DNA from: Blastococcus mobilis
GTDB lineage: Bacteria > Actinomycetota > Actinomycetes > Mycobacteriales > Geodermatophilaceae
Length of the DNA stretch: 64,000 nucleotides
Reading direction: 5' to 3'
NCBI RefSeq assembly: GCF_900188025.1
Contig: NZ_FZNO01000001.1
Span: forward strand, 62,001-126,000
Made by a program: the position numbers and the translations under genes. Of this stretch, positions 35,093-43,942 are shown piece after piece. The notes beneath the pieces were generated by a model. It was given only the letters and a program-made list of their open reading frames with translations. It did no database searches and was not told the DNA's origin. Positions within the stretch are counted from its first letter, which is position 1; each line of letters begins with the position of its first letter.

Positions 35093-38000
35093 ATGCGCGC
35101 GAGGTCACGACCGGCGAGCAGCGCGGCGCAGCCGCCGCACGGAGGACGGCTGCCTCGGGCGCGGGCCGCGCTGTGCGTCGTGGCGGCGCTCGGCTGCGCC
35201 GTCGGGGGCTGGATCGTCTACAGCCGCCTGGCCCCCGACGTCGGGGTCGGGCGGCTGGCCTTCGCCGGCGGGGGGCAGTCGCTGCCGCTGCCGGAGGGAA
35301 CGCGGGCGGCCCTCTGGTGGGACCTGGTCTTCATCGCCGGCTACGGGGCGGCGCTGCTGATCTGCGGGCTCGTCCTGGCCCCAGCGGTGTTCCGGCGCCA
35401 GCTGACCAAGCACGACGCCCGGGCCGGGGACGGCGAGGCCGACGCGATCGGTCCGCTGGCGGCGGACGGCGACGTCACGAGGGCCGGCGCCGCCCCCATG
35501 TCCGAGGCCCCGTCCCAGCCGGTGGTGCCGGGGGAGACGGAGCCCGCGCCCGTGGCCCGGGTGCTCCTCCCGCTCGCCGTGGTGGGGATCGTGGCCGATC
35601 TGGTCGAGAACGCGCTCATGCTGTCGCCTTCCGGCGCCGCGGCGCCCCGGCTGCTGGACCTCGCGGTGGCCGCGGGCGTCCTGAAGTGGGCCTGCCTGCT
35701 GCCCGCCGCGGCCGTCGCACTCGCCGCCGGAGGGGTCACGCTGGTGCGGTTCTGGGTGCACCGCCCCGGCCGGCTGGACGAACCCGGCTACCCCACGGTC
35801 CGTCCACCCGACCCCCTCGAGGGCGACCCCGGGGTTCGGCATCCCGCGGCCGGACGACGGGACGTGCCGGCTGCGCGCGAAGCGGCACCGCGGATCCCCG
35901 AGCCCCGAGGCCGCTGGCTGCGCGGGTTCCAGGAGCCGCGCTCGCTGGCCGAGGCGCCGGACCAGCGGCAGCCGGTGCTCGGTTTCTGCCTCTCCGGCGG
36001 CGGCATCCGCTCCGCCTCCGTCGCGCTCGGAGCCCTGCAGTCACTCCGGTCGGAGCTGGTCCGTTCGCGCTACCTGGTCTCGGTGTCGGGGGGCGGGTAC
36101 ACGGCCGGGGCCCTGCAGCTGGCCCTCACCACGGCCCACGATCCCGACCACCCGTCCACGGGAGCGCGCGCCGGACAGCCTGCCGGCGTCTACCAGCCGG
36201 GATCGGTGGAGGAGGACCGGCTGCGGCGGCACGCCCGCTACCTCGCGGACTCGACGACGCAGATCCTCGGCGCGCTCGGCCTGGTCGCCCGCGTCCTCGT
36301 CCTCTCCCTGGTGGCGGTCTTCGCGCCCGCGCTGGTGTTCGGCTGGCTGGCCGGGGAGTTCTACCGCGCCGTCCCGATGGCGCCGGTGCGGGACGACCCC
36401 ACCGGCCCCCTGCACGTGCCGGACGTGCCCGCCGGCACGTGGCTGCTGCTCGCGATCCTGACCGCGGCCGCACTGGCGGCGTACGTGCTGACCCTGTGGC
36501 GCAAGGCGTCCTCGGAGGGCACCGGCGCGGGCGCACGCCGCTGGGCCCGCCGGATCACCGCCCTCGGGCTGCTCGTGGCGGTCGTCGCGGTCGGCCTGCC
36601 CTGGCTCGTGTACGGGGCGGGCCGGCTGCTCGAGGCCTCGGGGGCCACCGACATCGGACTCGGTGGCCCGGTGGCCGGCGTCGTCGTCACGTACGCCGTC
36701 ACCCTGACGACGCTCCTGCGCAGGAAGAAGGTCGTCGAGGGTGTGCGGGGCCTGTTCGGCAAGAAGGGCGGGACGACGGTCGCCGCGGTTCCGGGCGGGT
36801 TCCTGCAGCTGCTCCTCGTCGCGGTCTCCCTGTGCCTGCTGGCGGCGGGCTGGCTGGTCCTGGCCGGGGGAGTGGCGGCGGCGACGACCGCGGCGGATCC
36901 CGGGCCCGTCCGGGTGGCGGCCGCCGGACTGCTCGTCGCGCTGGTGGTGCTCGGCGGTCTGCTCGACCAGACGGAGCTCAGCCTGCACCCGTTCTACCGG
37001 CGGCGGCTCGCGGACGCCTTCGCCGCGCGGCGGGTGGAGCGAGACCTCGACCACCGCGTGGTCGCCGAGGGGTACAGCTACGGGGAGGCCACCCGGCTGG
37101 ACTCCTACGGCGTGAAGGTGGACGGCTTCCCCCAGGTCGTCTTCGCGGCCGCGGCGAACCTGACGGGTGAGCGCCGGGCGCCGCTGAAGGCGACGTCCTT
37201 CACGATGGACGCGGCGTGGGTCGGCGGGCCCGACGTCGGCTACGTCGCCACCGGAGCGCTCCGGAGGGCCGTGGCGCCGGCGTTCCGGCGTGATCTCACG
37301 GTGCAGGCGGCCATGGCGGTTTCGGGGGCCGCGTTCGCGTCGGCCGCCGGGCGGCACACCCGCTGGTACACCACGCTGCTCGCGCTCAGCGGCCTCAGGC
37401 TGGGAACCTGGCTGCCCAACCCGGTCTTCGTGGACCGCTGGAACGACGCCAGGAGAGCGAAGGACTGGACCACGCCGGGCCTGCCCCGGCTGCGTCGGCT
37501 CGGGTACCTGGCGCGTGAGGTCCTCGGCATCCACCGGTGGACCGACCGGCTGCTGCAGATCACCGACGGCGGCCACTACGAGAACCTCGGCCTGGTGGAG
37601 GCGCTGCGCCGCCGGTGTACCGAGATCTACTGCATCGATGCCAGCGGCGACAAGCCGCCGACGGCCGGGACGTTCGCGGAGGCGGTCGCCCTCGCCTACA
37701 CCGAGCTCGGCGTCCGCATCGAGCTCGACGACGAGGCGTGGCGACTCGTCCCGGGCAGCGGCACCCCACTGCCTCCGCCGGACCCGCTCGAGGCGCTGAA
37801 CAAGCGGCTGTCGGACCGGTCGGTCCTGACGGCCCGGATCTGCTATCCGGCGGAGAGTGGTCTGCCCGAGGGCCACCGCCACGGAATCCTGGTGTTCGCG
37901 AAGGCATCACTGACACCGAGGCTGCCGTACCCGCTGCTCTCCTACGCCGCGCGTAACGAGGTGTTCCCGTACGACTCGACCGGTGACCAGTTCTTCGACG

Positions 38001-38206
38001 ACGGGAAGTTCACGGCCTACTCGGCGCTGGGCCGGGCCGTCGGAGCGGAGGCGGCCGCGGCGATGGAGGCGGCCCGCCGGCAGCGGTGGTCACGCCGGCG
38101 CTGCACCGTGTGCCCGCCGCCGCCGGCACAGGCGGTCCCCGCCGGATACGCGGCAGCCGGCAGCGGGGGGACGCCGTCTCAGCGGTCGAGCGGGAGCCCG
38201 GTGTAG
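35093..38206 (+). CDS. Large membrane protein with patatin/cPLA2-like phospholipase domain
   Basis: This 1037-residue protein combines hydrophobic helices with an interrupted lipase domain. Three or four helices lie in residues 20-210. The oxyanion motif LGFCLSGGGIRSASVALGAL is at about 297-316 and a nucleophile-elbow-like VSVSGGGYTAG at about 331-341. Further helices interrupt at about 395-630. The catalytic Asp motif ITDGGHYENLGLVEALRRRC is at about 823-842. SGGGIRS, VSGGGY and DGGHYENLG recur together in uncharacterised bacterial cPLA2-like membrane proteins. ATG 35093 follows GGGGG; GTG 35087 is possible. It overlaps convergent pobA by 28 bases. Phospholipid acyl hydrolysis is inferred. 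Confidence 0.82.
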   Translation: MRARSRPASSAAQPPHGGRLPRARAALCVVAALGCAVGGWIVYSRLAPDVGVGRLAFAGGGQSLPLPEGTRAALWWDLVFIAGYGAALLICGLVLAPAVFRRQLTKHDARAGDGEADAIGPLAADGDVTRAGAAPMSEAPSQPVVPGETEPAPVARVLLPLAVVGIVADLVENALMLSPSGAAAPRLLDLAVAAGVLKWACLLPAAAVALAAGGVTLVRFWVHRPGRLDEPGYPTVRPPDPLEGDPGVRHPAAGRRDVPAAREAAPRIPEPRGRWLRGFQEPRSLAEAPDQRQPVLGFCLSGGGIRSASVALGALQSLRSELVRSRYLVSVSGGGYTAGALQLALTTAHDPDHPSTGARAGQPAGVYQPGSVEEDRLRRHARYLADSTTQILGALGLVARVLVLSLVAVFAPALVFGWLAGEFYRAVPMAPVRDDPTGPLHVPDVPAGTWLLLAILTAAALAAYVLTLWRKASSEGTGAGARRWARRITALGLLVAVVAVGLPWLVYGAGRLLEASGATDIGLGGPVAGVVVTYAVTLTTLLRRKKVVEGVRGLFGKKGGTTVAAVPGGFLQLLLVAVSLCLLAAGWLVLAGGVAAATTAADPGPVRVAAAGLLVALVVLGGLLDQTELSLHPFYRRRLADAFAARRVERDLDHRVVAEGYSYGEATRLDSYGVKVDGFPQVVFAAAANLTGERRAPLKATSFTMDAAWVGGPDVGYVATGALRRAVAPAFRRDLTVQAAMAVSGAAFASAAGRHTRWYTTLLALSGLRLGTWLPNPVFVDRWNDARRAKDWTTPGLPRLRRLGYLAREVLGIHRWTDRLLQITDGGHYENLGLVEALRRRCTEIYCIDASGDKPPTAGTFAEAVALAYTELGVRIELDDEAWRLVPGSGTPLPPPDPLEALNKRLSDRSVLTARICYPAESGLPEGHRHGILVFAKASLTPRLPYPLLSYAARNEVFPYDSTGDQFFDDGKFTAYSALGRAVGAEAAAAMEAARRQRWSRRRCTVCPPPPAQAVPAGYAAAGSGGTPSQRSSGSPV

Positions 38207-39351
38207 TTCTCCGCCAGCTCCCGGGCAGCGGCCTCCGATGAGCACACCCGCCGCAGCTGCGAGAGCTGCAGCTCGGCGTCGAAGTCGTCGCCGGACCGGT
38301 GCAGCATCGAGGTCATGAACCAGGAGAAGTGCGTGCACCTCCACACGCGGGCCAGCGCACGGTCGGAGTAGCTGTCGACCAGGTCGGTCTGCTTCTCCTG
38401 CAGCAGCCGGACCAGCGCCGAGGCCAGCAGCGTGACGTCGGCGATCGCGAGGTTGAGGCCCTTGGCGCCCGTCGGCGGCACGATGTGGGCGGCGTCGCCG
38501 GCGAGGAACAGCCGGCCGCGGCGCATCGGGGCGCTGACGAAGGAGCGCATCGGCAACACCGACTTCTCGGTGATGGGTCCGGTCGAGACGTCCCACCCCT
38601 CGAGGGCGAACCTCTTCGACAGGTTGTCCCAGATCCGGTCGTCGGACCAGTTCCCGATCTCGTCCGTCGGGTCGACCTGCAGGTAGAGGCGCGACACCGT
38701 CGGTGAGCGCATCGAGTAGAGCGCGAAGCCCTCGGGATGCCAGGCATAGACGAGCTCGTCGGTGGACGGGGCGGCGTCAGCGAGGATGCCGAGCCAGGCG
38801 TAGGGGTAGGTGCGCTCCCAGACCCGACCGCCGGTGCCCTCCTGCACCGCGGCCCGCGAGGGGCCGTGGAAGCCGTCGGTGCCGGCGATGACCTCGCACT
38901 CGAGCACCTGGGGGGTGCCGTCGGCGTCGGTGAACCGGATGCGGGGCGAGTCGGAGTCGACGTCCTCGGGGCTGACGTCGGAGACCTCGAACAACAGCGG
39001 CGCGCCGCCGTCGAGCTGCGCCTGGATGAGGTCCTTGGTGACCTCGGTCTGCCCGTAGACCCAGACGGTGCGGCCGCACAGCTCGGGGAAATCCAGCTTG
39101 TGGCGGGTTCCCGGGTACTGCAGGTAGATCCCCTGGTGTTCCATGCCCTCGCGGTGCAGCCGGTCGCCGAGCCCCGCGTCGGTGAGCGTGTCGACGGTGT
39201 GCTGCTCCAGGATGCCGGCACGGATCCGCGCCTCGACGTACTCCCGCGAGCGGTTCTCCAGGACGACGTTGTCGACGCCCTGCAGGGTCAGCAGCCGCGA
39301 GAGGAGCAGGCCGGCGGGACCGGCACCGATGATGCCTACCTGGGTGCGCAC
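38179..39351 (-). CDS. pobA: 4-hydroxybenzoate 3-monooxygenase
   Basis: This 390-residue class A flavoprotein monooxygenase, close to the 394 residues of the classical enzyme, has the FAD motif GIIGAGPAGLLLSRLL, the PHBH-type VLENRSREYVEARIRAGILEQ and the DG/GD motifs (GTDGFHGPSR; FLAGDAAHIVPPTGAKGLNLAI). It hydroxylates 4-hydroxybenzoate to protocatechuate, the substrate of PcaGH encoded on the other side of the IclR gene. GTG 39351 is the start that keeps the FAD strand near the N-terminus. It follows the IclR regulator by 50 bases on the same strand. Confidence 0.94.
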   Translation of the reverse strand: MRTQVGIIGAGPAGLLLSRLLTLQGVDNVVLENRSREYVEARIRAGILEQHTVDTLTDAGLGDRLHREGMEHQGIYLQYPGTRHKLDFPELCGRTVWVYGQTEVTKDLIQAQLDGGAPLLFEVSDVSPEDVDSDSPRIRFTDADGTPQVLECEVIAGTDGFHGPSRAAVQEGTGGRVWERTYPYAWLGILADAAPSTDELVYAWHPEGFALYSMRSPTVSRLYLQVDPTDEIGNWSDDRIWDNLSKRFALEGWDVSTGPITEKSVLPMRSFVSAPMRRGRLFLAGDAAHIVPPTGAKGLNLAIADVTLLASALVRLLQEKQTDLVDSYSDRALARVWRCTHFSWFMTSMLHRSGDDFDAELQLSQLRRVCSSEAAARELAENYTGLPLDR

Positions 39352-39401
39352 GGCCCGAGTGTGACCGCCGCTCCGGGTCGCTGGGAACCGGCCCCTTCCA
39401 T

Positions 39402-40178
39402 TCAGCGGAAATCGCGGGTGCGGGCGAGTTCGCGTCCGATGCCCCGGGCCGCGACCTCCAGGACGGGAACGAGGCGGGGGAGGTCCCGACGGTGCGGGCG
39501 GACGACGATGCCGAGTGCCGCCACCACCGCCGGGCCGCTGCGGCGTTCCACCTGGACCGGGACGGCCAGGGAGGCCGCGCCCGGTGACATCTCCTCCGAC
39601 GTCCGGGCGTACCGACGACGCCGGACCTCGGCCAGCTCTCGGCGCATGCGCCCCGGGTCGACCAGCGTGTTCCGGGTCTGTCGGGTGAGCAAACGCAGCG
39701 CCTGCTCGACGACGTCCTGCGGCGCCGCCGCCAGCAGCACCTTGCCGACCCCGGTGGCGTGCAACGGCAGCCGGCTGCCCACCTGGCTCACCATCGGCAC
39801 GGACTCCCGGCCCGAGACCCGCTCGACGTAGAGCGCGTGCAGGCCCTCGCGGACGGCGAGATGGACGGTGTCGCGGATGGTGGTGTGCAGGTCCTGGAGG
39901 AACGGGGCGGCGATCTGGCGCAGCTCCATCTGCACCGGCGCGAGCAGCCCGAGATCCCAGAGCTTGCGGCCGATCTCGTAGCGGCCGTCCGGACGGCGGA
40001 TGAGGGCGCCCCAGTCGGCCAGCTCGCCGAGGAGCCGATGGGCCGTCGTCAGCGGGGTGCCGGAGCGCTCTGCGATCTGCGACAGGGACAACCGCGGGGC
40101 GGTGCTGTCGAAGGCGTCGAGGATCGCCAGGGCACGCGAGGTCACCGATCGCCCCGGTGTGGCGCTGCGGCCGGCCAT
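39402..40178 (-). CDS. IclR family regulator of the pca/pob cluster
   Basis: This 258-residue protein has a winged helix-turn-helix (about residues 12-70; LSLSQIAERSGTPLTTAHRLLGEL) and the IclR effector domain (about 85-250; VGSRLPLHATGVGKVLLAA). IclR members PcaR, PcaU and PobR control protocatechuate and 4-hydroxybenzoate pathways. This gene sits between divergent pcaH and co-directional pobA, matching that role. ATG 40178 follows GGAGG. The inducer would be protocatechuate or 4-hydroxybenzoate by analogy. Confidence 0.9.
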   Translation of the reverse strand: MAGRSATPGRSVTSRALAILDAFDSTAPRLSLSQIAERSGTPLTTAHRLLGELADWGALIRRPDGRYEIGRKLWDLGLLAPVQMELRQIAAPFLQDLHTTIRDTVHLAVREGLHALYVERVSGRESVPMVSQVGSRLPLHATGVGKVLLAAAPQDVVEQALRLLTRQTRNTLVDPGRMRRELAEVRRRRYARTSEEMSPGAASLAVPVQVERRSGPAVVAALGIVVRPHRRDLPRLVPVLEVAARGIGRELARTRDFR

Positions 40179-40246
40179 GCGCGCTCCTCCCGCCCAGTGG
40201 AAGTGGGCGCTTGGGAAGCGTAGCCGCTCGGCCGTACCGTCCCGGC
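40179..40246. promoter_or_regulatory. Divergent pcaH / iclR promoter region
   Basis: These 68 bases separate the two start codons. They contain a CGCTT-GGG-AAGCG inverted repeat (40208-40220) and CCCA...TGGG words that could be the IclR binding site. The small gap means that one bound dimer could affect both promoters. Confidence 0.4.
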
Positions 40247-40993
40247 ATGAGCAGGACCACATCCGGTAGTCGGCTGCACCTCCCGCGCTACCTGCGGGAG
40301 GAGGACAAGTTCCGTACGCCCGTCGGCTACGCGGACTACCGGAGCACCGGCCTGCGGGCGCCGCTGCACGCCCCCGTCGACCTCCCGCACCGGCTGACCG
40401 AGATCACCGGTCCGCTCCTCGGTGAGGGACGGGTGACCCCGGCCGACGCCGACCTGACGCGCCAGCACGACGGCGAACCGCAGGGGCAGCGGATCATCGT
40501 TCACGGCCGAGTGCTCGACAGCGACGGCAAGCCCGTGCCACACACGCTGGTGGAGATCTGGCAGGCCAACGCCGGCGGCCGCTACCGGCACGTCGTCGAC
40601 AACTGGCCCTCGCCGCTGGACCCGAACTTCACCGGCCTCGGGCGATGCCTCACCGACGACCGGGGCCGCTACGAGTTCACGACGATCAAGCCCGGCGCCT
40701 ATCCGTGGGGCAACCACCACAACGCCTGGCGGCCGGCGCACATCCACTTCTCGCTGTTCGGCACCGCGTTCACGCAGCGACTGGTCACCCAGATGTACTT
40801 CCCGGACGATCCGTTGTTCTTCCAGGATCCGATCTTCAACGCGATCCCTGAGGCCGCGCGGCCGCTCGCCATCAGCCGGTTCGACTACGAGCGCACCGTG
40901 GACAACTGGGCCCTGGCGTTCCGGTGGGACATCGTGCTGCGCGGCAAGGACCAGACGCCGTTCGAGACCGAGGACGACGGAGACGTGGCGTGA
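40247..40993 (+). CDS. pcaH: Protocatechuate 3,4-dioxygenase beta subunit
   Basis: This 248-residue protein has the intradiol dioxygenase signature (about residues 85-113, LVEIWQANAGGRYRH) with one Tyr iron ligand. The other ligands are in PGAYPWGNHHNAWRPAHIHF (Tyr, then His-x-His). With PcaG it forms the non-haem Fe(III) enzyme that opens protocatechuate between the hydroxyls to 3-carboxy-cis,cis-muconate. It is the first gene of pcaHGBDC. A 154-base spacer separates it from pcaG, unusual for this operon. Confidence 0.95.
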   Translation: MSRTTSGSRLHLPRYLREEDKFRTPVGYADYRSTGLRAPLHAPVDLPHRLTEITGPLLGEGRVTPADADLTRQHDGEPQGQRIIVHGRVLDSDGKPVPHTLVEIWQANAGGRYRHVVDNWPSPLDPNFTGLGRCLTDDRGRYEFTTIKPGAYPWGNHHNAWRPAHIHFSLFGTAFTQRLVTQMYFPDDPLFFQDPIFNAIPEAARPLAISRFDYERTVDNWALAFRWDIVLRGKDQTPFETEDDGDVA

Positions 40994-41147
40994 TGACAGC
41001 CGAGGGAGCATCGCAGCGAGGCAGGAGCCGACAGGGAGTGAGCATCGCAGCGAGCGCCAGCGAGCGAGGAGCGGAGCGACCGCGGAGGCGACCGCTGACG
41101 CGGAGCGAGGAGCGGATCGAGGCCGGAATCGCGCCGGGAGGTGTGGC
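40994..41147 (+). repeat. Repeat-rich spacer between pcaH and pcaG, flanked by a 9-bp direct repeat
   Basis: GTGGCGTGA ends pcaH (40985-40993) and recurs at 41143-41151 over the pcaG start. Inside, GAGCATCGCAGCGAG occurs at 41006-41020 and 41040-41054, and GAGCGAGGAGCGGA at 41062-41075 and 41103-41116. The top strand is strongly purine-rich. No gene is recognised; a 75-residue frame across it has no support. Confidence 0.7.
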
Positions 41148-41717
41148 GTGAAGACGCAGTTGCGCACGACACCCAGCGCGACGGTCGGCCCCTACCTCGC
41201 CATCGGGCTGACGTGGGAGGACGGTCCCTTCGTCGTCGCCCCGGACGCCGACGGTGCCATCTGGATCCGCGGCACCGTGTTCGACGGCAACGGCGACGTG
41301 GTCCCCGACGCCATGGTGGAGACGTGGCAGGCCGATCCCGACGGTCGCTTCGACCATCCCGACGACCCGCGCGGCCCGGTCGCCTACCCGGGGTTCCGCG
41401 GCTTCGGCCGGTCGCAGACCGTGGACGGTGGCGAGTACGCCGTCTGCACGCTCAAGCCCGGCCGCGTCCCGGACGGCGACGGCGGGCTGCAGGCTCCGCA
41501 CCTCGACGTCTCGGTCTTCATGCGCGGGATCCTCGATCGCGTCGTCACCCGGATCTACTTCGCCGACGAGGCCGCGGCCAACGCAGAGGACGCCGTCCTG
41601 AGGTCGCTGCCCGACGACGCGGCTCGGGAGACGCTGATCGCCACCCCCACCGATGACGGGTACCGGCTGGACATCCGCCTCCAGGGCGACCGCGAGACCG
41701 TGTTCTTCGCGGTATGA
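41148..41717 (+). CDS. pcaG: Protocatechuate 3,4-dioxygenase alpha subunit
   Basis: This 189-residue protein has the intradiol dioxygenase core (GTVFDGNGDVVPDAMVETWQADPDGRF). Unlike the beta subunit it lacks the full iron ligand set, having HLDVSVFMRG where PcaH has His-x-His, as expected for the structural alpha subunit. It starts with GTG; GGGAGG lies nine bases upstream inside the spacer. The spacer breaks what would otherwise be a GTGA overlap with pcaH. Confidence 0.94.
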   Translation: MKTQLRTTPSATVGPYLAIGLTWEDGPFVVAPDADGAIWIRGTVFDGNGDVVPDAMVETWQADPDGRFDHPDDPRGPVAYPGFRGFGRSQTVDGGEYAVCTLKPGRVPDGDGGLQAPHLDVSVFMRGILDRVVTRIYFADEAAANAEDAVLRSLPDDAARETLIATPTDDGYRLDIRLQGDRETVFFAV

Positions 41718-41772
41718 CCCGGCTCCCTGACCGCTGCTCCGGTAAGAACGGCCCCATGACCGGGACCTGCGC

Positions 41773-43098
41773 GTGAGCGGACTCTTCGGCGGCACCTTCG
41801 CCCGCGGCGGAGCCACCGCCGCAGTCTCCGACGCCGCGTGGTTCCGGGCCCTGCTCGAGGTGGAGGCCGCACTGGCCCGCTCGGCCGCCCGCCTCGGGCT
41901 GGTGTCGGAGACCGCGGCCGCCACGGTGACGACCGTCTGTGCCGACCCGGCCCGGCTCGATCTCGCGACCGTCGTGGCGAGGGCTGCGGATGCCGGCAAC
42001 CCGGTGCCGCCGCTGGTGCGGGCGCTGCAGGAGGCCGTCGGCGAGGACGCCGCCCGTGCCGTCCACGTCGGTGCCACCAGCCAGGACATCCTGGACACCG
42101 CCCTGCTGCTGCTGGCCCGGAACGCGATCGCGGCCATCGACGCCGACCTCGCCGGCGCCGCCGGAGCAGCGGCCCGGCTCGCCGGAGTCCACCGGGACGA
42201 CGTCGTCATGGGCCGCACGCTCATGCAGCAGGCGCTGCCGACGACCTTCGGCCTGAAGGCAGCCGGCTGGCTGGCCGGCCTGGACGGAGCGCGCCTCCGG
42301 CTGGCCGAGGTGGTCGCGTCGCTGCCGGTCCAGTACGGCGGAGCGGCGGGGACCCTGGTCGCCAGCTCCGGGTCGGGCGTGGCCCTGCGCTCCGCCCTGG
42401 CCACCGAGCTCGGTCTGGCCGACACCGCGGCTCCCTGGCACACGATGCGGCTGCCGATCGCCGACCTCGCCGGCGCACTGGGCGCGACCGCCGGCGTGCT
42501 CGGGACCATCGCCGTCGACGTGGTCCTCATGGCACAGACCGAGGTCGCCGAGGTCAGCGAGAGCGGGGAGTCCCGCGGCGGCTCCTCCGCGATGCCGCAC
42601 AAGCGCAATCCGGTCGCGGCGATCTCGGCCCGCGCCTGCGCGCGGCGTGCGCCCGGCCTGGTCGCCACGCTGTTCGCGGCGATGGAGCAGGAGCACGAGC
42701 GGGCGGCGGGGGCCTGGCACAGCGAATGGCCCACCCTGACCGATCTGCTCAGCACCGTGGGCTCCGCCGCGTCGTGGCTGGCGGAGAGCCTGGCCGGCCT
42801 CCGGCCCGACGTCGACCGGATGGCCGCCACCGTCGCCTCGGCGCGGGACCCGGAGCTGGCTGGAGCCCTCGCCGAGGCCCTGACGCCGACGCTGGGCCGG
42901 GGAGCGGCGCACGACGCGGCGGCCGACGCATCCCGCGAGGCGGTGGCGAGTGGCCGGCCGCTGCGCGAGGTGCTCGCCGAGCGCACCGACGTCGACGTGC
43001 ACACGCTGCTGGCGGCGGGCCCGGACGTGGGCGAGGCCGGAGCTCAGGTGGACGCAGTCCTGGCCGACCACCGCCGACTGACCGAGGGGACACAGTGA
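41773..43098 (+). CDS. pcaB: 3-carboxy-cis,cis-muconate cycloisomerase
   Basis: This 441-residue fumarase/aspartase superfamily protein has the signature GGSSAMPHKRNP (about residues 270-281) and the HVGATSQDILDTA substrate segment (about 97-109). It converts 3-carboxymuconate to 4-carboxymuconolactone. It is third in the pca operon, 55 bases after pcaG, starting at GTG 41773. The length fits the bacterial type II enzyme. The downstream gap to pcaD again shows short direct repeats (CAGTGA at 43093-43098 and 43164-43169). Confidence 0.94.
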   Translation: MSGLFGGTFARGGATAAVSDAAWFRALLEVEAALARSAARLGLVSETAAATVTTVCADPARLDLATVVARAADAGNPVPPLVRALQEAVGEDAARAVHVGATSQDILDTALLLLARNAIAAIDADLAGAAGAAARLAGVHRDDVVMGRTLMQQALPTTFGLKAAGWLAGLDGARLRLAEVVASLPVQYGGAAGTLVASSGSGVALRSALATELGLADTAAPWHTMRLPIADLAGALGATAGVLGTIAVDVVLMAQTEVAEVSESGESRGGSSAMPHKRNPVAAISARACARRAPGLVATLFAAMEQEHERAAGAWHSEWPTLTDLLSTVGSAASWLAESLAGLRPDVDRMAATVASARDPELAGALAEALTPTLGRGAAHDAAADASREAVASGRPLREVLAERTDVDVHTLLAAGPDVGEAGAQVDAVLADHRRLTEGTQ

Positions 43099-43165
43099 GC
43101 CAACGTGCGAGCAAGCCAGTGACCGGAGCCGCAGGCACGCGGCCGACGAGCGCCCTGGAGGAGCA

Positions 43166-43942
43166 GTGACCGTCGCCGTCTCGTACACCGTGGACGGGGC
43201 CGCCGACGCGCCGGTCGTCGTCCTCTCCAACTCCCTGGGCGCCACCCGCGCGATGTGGGACCCGCAGGTACCGGCGCTCGCCGAGCGGTACCGCGTCGTC
43301 ACCTACGACACCCGAGGGCACGGGGAATCCCCGGCGCCGAAGGGGCCGTACACGCTCGACGACCTGACCGACGACCTGGTCGCCCTGCTCGACGAGGTGG
43401 GCGCCGAGCGGGCGCACGTCGCCGGACTGTCCCTGGGCGGCATGACCGCGATGCGGCTGGCCGCGCGGAACCCGGAGCGGGTGCACCGGCTCGCGCTGCT
43501 GTGCACCTCGGCGAAGGCCGACCCGCAGGCTTACCTGGACCGGGCGGTCGCCGCCCGCTCCGGCGGCACCGCCCCACTCGCCCCGGTCGTCGTCAGCCGC
43601 TGGCTGACGCCGACCTACGCCGCCGAGCACCCGGACCTGGTCGCGCGGCTGGAGGCGATGATCGCCGGGTCGGACGACGAGGGCTACGCCGCCTGCTGCG
43701 AGGTGGTCGCCGGCCTGGACCTGCGCGAGGACCTCGCCCGGATCACCGCGCCGACGCTGGTCGTGTCCGGGGCGGAAGACCCCGCCCTGCCGCCGGAGCA
43801 CCAGCGGCTCATCGCCGACGGCATCCGCGGCGCGGAGCTGGTCACCGTGAGCCCCGGCGCGCACCTGGCCAACCTGGAACGGACGCTGGAGGTCACCGGC
43901 GCCCTGCTGGGCCACTTCGACTCCGCAGGAGGTACCCGTTGA
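43166..43942 (+). CDS. pcaD: 3-oxoadipate enol-lactonase
   Basis: This 258-residue alpha/beta hydrolase has the nucleophile elbow AGLSLGGMTAMRLA (Ser at about residue 91), oxyanion region VVLSNSLGATRAMWDPQ and catalytic His in SPGAHLANLE. It hydrolyses 3-oxoadipate enol-lactone to 3-oxoadipate. GTG 43166 follows GGAGGAG. Some actinobacteria fuse this domain to PcaC as PcaL; here they are separate genes whose ends overlap by four bases (TTGA). Confidence 0.93.
   Translation: MTVAVSYTVDGAADAPVVVLSNSLGATRAMWDPQVPALAERYRVVTYDTRGHGESPAPKGPYTLDDLTDDLVALLDEVGAERAHVAGLSLGGMTAMRLAARNPERVHRLALLCTSAKADPQAYLDRAVAARSGGTAPLAPVVVSRWLTPTYAAEHPDLVARLEAMIAGSDDEGYAACCEVVAGLDLREDLARITAPTLVVSGAEDPALPPEHQRLIADGIRGAELVTVSPGAHLANLERTLEVTGALLGHFDSAGGTR

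Noticed and set aside
40924-41151. 75-residue gene in the pcaH-pcaG spacer
   Set aside because: It starts inside pcaH, its composition follows the GAGCG repeats, and there is no ribosome site or recognisable domain.
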